DNA from: Pseudomonadota bacterium
Lineage (GTDB): Bacteria > Pseudomonadota > Alphaproteobacteria > Acetobacterales > Acetobacteraceae
Direction: 5' to 3'
Assembly: GCA_021841985.1 (NCBI GenBank)
Contig: JAKCCP010000114.1
Location: 1-10,053 of the forward strand
Length of the DNA: 10,053 bases
Part shown: one piece after another, positions 8,101-10,053 of the stretch
Position numbering within the stretch: position 1 is the first letter of the stretch
How the letters are laid out: the number at the start of each line of letters is the position of its first letter
Made by a program: the position numbers and the translations under genes
The notes under the pieces: model-generated
Told to the model about the DNA's origin: nothing
Database searches by the model: none
The model's input: the letters and a program-made list of their open reading frames with translations, nothing else

Positions 8101-9399
8101 GCCGGCGCCGGCATCGCCGATGGTGAGCGCATTGGCGAGCGTCCAGGTAGCGCCATTGACAAAAGCCACCCCCGTGTCAGCACTTTCCGCGCCGATTGTG
8201 CCGCTGCCCTCGCTCAGCGTGGCATCGGTTTGTACAAAAAGTGTGCCGTTATCGGTGATGCTGCCAGCGGCGTTGGCTTGATATTGCGTGCCGGTATCGG
8301 AGAGCGTCAGCGTGCCTCCGGCGCCGATTTCCGTGAAGCCGGTGGTGGCCTTAGCACCGCTCAGGAGATAGAGCGAGCCACTGCCGCTGGTGCCGATCTC
8401 GATCACCGCGTTCGGACTTTGTAAGGTTCCGCCGATGATATTGGCCACCCCCTCGACATCGAGACCGGCCGGCCCATTGGTTCCACTCACGCCGCCCGAC
8501 AGCCCCAGCGTGCCGCCCGCATCGACCTCGAGATAAGCGCCCTGGCCGGGCTCCATGGTGAGTGACGAACTCTCCAGATTGCCGCCCGATTTTACGTAGA
8601 GCGAGGAATTGTAGGTGAGATCCAATCCATCCTGATCCGAAAACGAGAGCAGGCCCGAGAGATCCAGAACCGAATAGGCCAGCGTCCCGGTCTCGGCCGT
8701 TATCGTGCCGGTGAAGGAAAAATCCTGTGGCATCGAAGACGTTTCGCCCTGGGAGATCGGGGAGGGCGGGGAAACGTAGGCTCCCGTGAGCGGGTTGTAC
8801 GTCCAAACAGGATAAGCCTCAGTGATCTGGGTGCCCCCGGCGCCGATGGTCTCGGTCGCAGCGCTGTCGAGGGTTGTCGTGTAATTGCTTGGCGTATCGA
8901 GGCTTATAATCGATGGGGTATAAGACTGTGCCTGATAGATATCTATTGTATCAGAGCCAAACTGCCCTATGAGGGTGGAGGACGTATTGGGGTTCGGCCC
9001 ATACACGGTGCCCCAACCCGAGCCTTGTTCATTGGCGCCGGCCCAGAGCGTGCCGACGGTGAGGCTGGCGCTGACGATGACATCACCCGCCAGCGCGAGG
9101 GTGCCGGCCGCGCCGCTGCCGCTGATCGAACCGCCAAGGGCGAACGCCATGTCGCCGGCGCCTGGCACCCCAAAGGTTCCCGGAACCTGGCTGATCAAGG
9201 TGGTCGTGAAGGTGCCGACCGGATCGTCGTACCAGCCGCTGCTGCCGCTGTTGTTGTCATCAAGAGGGTTACCGGTGTCTTCGGCGCCACCGCCAGTAAC
9301 CGTTACGGCTTGGTAGGTTTGCGAGTCGAAATTCGGCGTCTCAAGCCAGTTTGTCTGATCTCCAAAGGCGCCTGCTACAGTTAAGATGAAAGTGCTCAT
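5116..9399 (-). CDS. Gene C: glycine-rich T5SS/PEP-CTERM-like repeat passenger with Hint domain
   Basis: A complete 1427-residue protein, first in the operon, with ATG at 9399, GGGAG eight bases upstream and TAG at 5118-5116. Residues 1-120 include a GAFGDQTNWLE opening; about 120-235 is a non-repetitive, Tyr/Pro/Thr-rich stretch. Residues about 420-962 form the repeat region: I(S/T)(V/I)GG-x-GTG units alternate with IGD-xx-GGxG units every 24-25 residues, much like the repeat described as T5SS/PEP-CTERM-associated (TIGR04393). Residues 1031-1090 are the linking module (VDQGAELAL, GETIDFAGS). The Hint domain runs from Cys1094 (CFARGTRIRT) to about 1233, with SPGH at His1173 and FSENLPSESYLDTGNR. 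The C-terminal domain (about 1250-1405) has CAPRLLAGE (Cys1254), TLGVPI and WRWTDG. The tail is very basic (ARPRRRRKR). No Sec signal, lipobox or β-barrel is visible. It lacks the second linking module present in A and B. Function unknown; probably surface or extracellular. Confidence 0.93.
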   Translation of the reverse strand: MSTFILTVAGAFGDQTNWLETPNFDSQTYQAVTVTGGGAEDTGNPLDDNNSGSSGWYDDPVGTFTTTLISQVPGTFGVPGAGDMAFALGGSISGSGAAGTLALAGDVIVSASLTVGTLWAGANEQGSGWGTVYGPNPNTSSTLIGQFGSDTIDIYQAQSYTPSIISLDTPSNYTTTLDSAATETIGAGGTQITEAYPVWTYNPLTGAYVSPPSPISQGETSSMPQDFSFTGTITAETGTLAYSVLDLSGLLSFSDQDGLDLTYNSSLYVKSGGNLESSSLTMEPGQGAYLEVDAGGTLGLSGGVSGTNGPAGLDVEGVANIIGGTLQSPNAVIEIGTSGSGSLYLLSGAKATTGFTEIGAGGTLTLSDTGTQYQANAAGSITDNGTLFVQTDATLSEGSGTIGAESADTGVAFVNGATWTLANALTIGDAGAGTLNLSNAGSVQVGGNIEIGAAAGGAGLLSLGTGGLMRVQGDITAGSVAGTNGAINLDGGATTLIAEGDLTLGEAGTGALSLTNGATLVALGAIAVGSAGANSGTGHVSVVGSINAGNDFSVDNGALAIATGGMVSVTGDFSAGDAAGGTGSVALAQGATLQGGTGITIGGQGTGDLSMVAGATILAGGADLNIGDSSGGLGSLTDTGGGITVSSISVGGTGTGTFDLGGGATATLANDFSIGDGAGGTGFVTLSDAGTEISIADGITVGGAGTAELLLNGAIADVTGGDISVGESLGGLGDFTINTGTLIFSGTLDIGSAGMGTVDVQLGASIGGLNDIGLGEKTGGIGVLALDGGAAESQTLSIGGFGEATLALTAEASLTTEGSAKIAEQSTNTVESVSVNQSVWDVTQNLAIGDSGTAQVTIANGGTVAALGTLTLGGSSGAQGSASVSGGSSAFNFATLVVGDSGAGTLALSGGASAGPMSSQSGTIEIGAKSGGAGTITLAGSGSALDGAVLDVGGAGTVAGGSGAISIGAGARVDVANVKLFQQGTITLAGGTLATDPLSLAQGGVISGAGTISGGITNDGSIIAAGGTLDITGPISGAGSLIVDQGAELALGGAVAAGETIDFAGSIGTLVYDGGSAFAATIGPHAAGDIVIPCFARGTRIRTTRGEIPVEDLKIGDRVATLAGETRPIVWIGHRTIDLTRHPRPEQARPIRITAHAFGEGMPKRALRVSPGHALYVEGALIPAAYLVNGATITREAVPRVAYFHIELDEHAVLFSENLPSESYLDTGNRSAFAGDMVTLHPDFSPRAAHGAACAPRLLAGEKVIAARRRLLRRLVLLGYRRGASGDVVAEIGGRRVAALHRGEMAVFPLPAWTREVRLFSPGFVPAGIDPENGDCRTLGVPIEALFIDDAAIALDGPAFRAGFHALERNGGRAWRWTDGAGVLALTPRPTPAALRLKLGDIPPLWIAPEVDRGARPRRRRKRAAIS
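5701..6120 (-). other. Hint_2-type domain of gene C
   Basis: Residues 1094-1233. The same landmarks as in gene B are present: Cys1094, GEIPVEDL, VWIG, SPGHALYV (His1173), LIPAAYLVNGATI, YFHIELDEHAVLFSEN and ESYLDTGNR. The candidate catalytic residues are intact. Confidence 0.85.
6514..8139 (-). repeat. Protein-level repeats in gene C (about 24-25 residues, alternating)
   Basis: Residues about 421-962 of gene C. Unit starts read at about 599, 648, 699, 748, 796, 846, 896 and 950 carry a short G-x-GTG form. Between them, at about 624, 672, 723, 772, 870 and 924, lies a longer form with GGxG. A full dyad is therefore close to 49-50 residues (about 150 bases). The repeats are clear in protein but degenerate in DNA, so they are old rather than recently amplified. 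Confidence 0.85.
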
Positions 9400-9407
9400 G
9401 CGAAAAT

Positions 9408-9412
9408 CTCCC
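9408..9412 (-). promoter_or_regulatory. Ribosome binding site of gene C
   Basis: GGGAG on the minus strand, eight bases before the ATG at 9399. It fixes the start of gene C. Confidence 0.75.
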
Positions 9413-9541
9413 GGAAGGCCGTGATGGGGCGCGGCCGATCATTGCCGCCCACGCTCCGGCCGGGCGGTTCGATAAGAACGCGGAGCCGAGCCCAGGCCTG
9501 AACGTTGCAATTCATGCTGCCGCCAGGGAAAGAGGATCGAT

Positions 9542-9554
9542 CGCGCGAAGCGCG
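9542..9554 (-). other. Short GC hairpin in the presumed 5' leader of gene C
   Basis: Five perfectly paired bases on each side (CGCGC and GCGCG) enclose a three-base loop, between the possible promoter and the gene C start. There is no U-run, so it is not a typical terminator. It may be chance in GC-rich DNA. Confidence 0.25.
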
Positions 9555-9579
9555 GCGGAGCTTAATGGAAATGACGAAG

Positions 9580-9607
9580 AAATTAAATCGAAAAATATAC
9601 CTGTCTA
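9580..9607 (-). promoter_or_regulatory. Possible promoter of the C-B-A operon
   Basis: Reading the minus strand, TAGACA (9607-9602) and TAATTT (9585-9580) are separated by 16 bases inside the AT-rich patch, about 180 bases upstream of the gene C start. Each hexamer departs from the sigma-70 consensus by two bases. TTGCAA just upstream and TATATT could form alternatives but at poor spacing (14 bases). The call rests on composition and position only. Confidence 0.3.
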
Positions 9608-9620
9608 AAGACCTTGCAAG

Positions 9621-9944
9621 TTAATTTCTTGATATGAAAGCAATAATTGTATTAAATACAAGAAAATCGCGCAATTGGTTCGGCGCTCCGTGGCGCGGCC
9701 GCCCAGAAACTCGGGCCCGGCTGATCGCCTCGGTGCCGTAACGGGCGAAAACCAGGGAAAGATCGCCACCCTCTGTGGCCTTCGCTGCTGCGGTGCCGCT
9801 CCGGACGCGCGCCGCGATGCCTTCGAAAATCACGGCGAAGCAAAACGAGGCAAAGGCGATCTGAAAGAGCCGCTTGCAAAATGCCGCGGCGCCGATGCGG
9901 GAATTTTCTTCGGAATACACAGCCATGGGTAGAATTCTGGCCAT
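9621..9944 (-). CDS. Gene D: possible small membrane protein, unknown
   Basis: A reading frame ending in TAA at 9623-9621. I do not recognise it. Candidate ATG starts are at 9944 (MARILPMAVYSEE) and 9926 (MAVYSEE); neither has a well-spaced ribosome site, since GGGGGA abuts the first. The frame stays open to the right edge (a TTG lies at 10037), so the true start could be outside the window, although the extra part is proline-rich and looks less protein-like. From the 9926 start, residues about 15-41 (KRLFQIAFASFCFAVIFEG) could span a membrane. Third codon positions are mostly G or C up to about 9680, which supports coding on this strand, but the last dozen codons are AT-rich. It may therefore be real, or a remnant whose end has run into non-coding DNA. 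It lies 221 bases upstream of gene C in the same direction, and a functional link is not shown. Confidence 0.42.
   Translation of the reverse strand: MARILPMAVYSEENSRIGAAAFCKRLFQIAFASFCFAVIFEGIAARVRSGTAAAKATEGGDLSLVFARYGTEAISRARVSGRPRHGAPNQLRDFLVFNTIIAFISRN
9647..9661. promoter_or_regulatory. Perfect 7+1+7 AT-rich palindrome, possible operator
   Basis: The 15 bases TTGTATT-A-AATACAA form a perfect inverted repeat with one central base. It lies upstream of the possible promoter and overlaps the last codons of the uncertain gene D. Inverted repeats of this size suit a dimeric repressor, but no regulator gene is in view and AT-rich palindromes arise by chance. Confidence 0.25.
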
Positions 9945-10053
9945 TCCCCCGGTTTCCGGCGTCGGCCGCGGGCTGGGATCGGTTTCCCGCCCGTTCGGGC
10001 AAGCCGGTGGCGGGCTCGCCTTTCGGGGCAGGGGCAAGCGGGGCGGCGCCGGC

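Larger units (their letters stand above)
9400..9620. other. Non-coding stretch upstream of the gene C operon
   Basis: No credible gene is seen here. The half next to gene C is GC-rich. The distal half (about 9561-9620) is distinctly AT-rich against the local background, as expected of a promoter region for the minus-strand operon. It contains the possible promoter, a short hairpin and the ribosome site of gene C, each listed separately. Confidence 0.7.

Noticed and set aside
6514..8139. CRISPR array or DNA satellite in the repetitive part of gene C
   Set aside because: Repeats are degenerate in DNA, have no constant spacer structure, and lie in frame inside an intact coding sequence; they are protein repeats.
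9675..9932. An 85-residue plus-strand frame opposite gene D
   Set aside because: It has no familiar motif, while the minus-strand frame shows better third-position GC and a plausible hydrophobic segment. Neither is certain.

Overview
The window comes from a GC-rich proteobacterium. The gene content points to an alphaproteobacterium, most likely Acetobacteraceae, where long β-repeat proteins ending in a Hint_2-type (Hedgehog/intein-like) domain with this C-terminal extension are common. The taxonomic call is an inference from protein style, not from a marker gene.

Nearly all of the window is three tandem genes on the minus strand, transcribed from right to left. Gene C is first (9399 to 5116, 1427 aa), gene B second (5064 to 1708, 1118 aa) and gene A third (1659 to beyond base 1, at least 553 aa, cut by the window edge). 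The gaps are 51 and 48 bases, each start has a good Shine-Dalgarno sequence 7-8 bases upstream, and I see no terminator in either gap, so they look like one operon. All three have the same plan: a long cysteine-free passenger of short repeats, a linking β module, then a Hint domain opening at the Cys of the conserved motif CFARGTRIRT. In B and C this is followed by a C-terminal domain of about 200 residues with LGV and WRW(T/S)DG motifs. In A only the first 49 Hint residues are inside the window.

The passengers belong to two sequence families. A and B use repeats of the form N-(A/S)-G-T-I, and C uses glycine-rich repeats resembling T5SS/PEP-CTERM-associated repeats. Both families have a rung of about 24-25 residues, which suggests β-solenoids. 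The Hint segments of A and B are about 95% identical in DNA over 150 bases, while the DNA just upstream is not alignable by eye. This suggests that passengers are exchanged onto a common Hint cassette, or that the cassette is homogenised by gene conversion.

To the right of gene C is a 221-base non-coding, partly AT-rich stretch with a possible promoter (9400-9620). Beyond it is a minus-strand reading frame (9621 to about 9944 or further) that could encode a small membrane protein of unknown function. No RNA gene, insertion sequence or CRISPR array was seen. The likely role of the operon is a set of secreted or surface β-solenoid proteins, possibly processed by their own Hint domains. The secretion route, cleavage chemistry and biological target cannot be read from this window.
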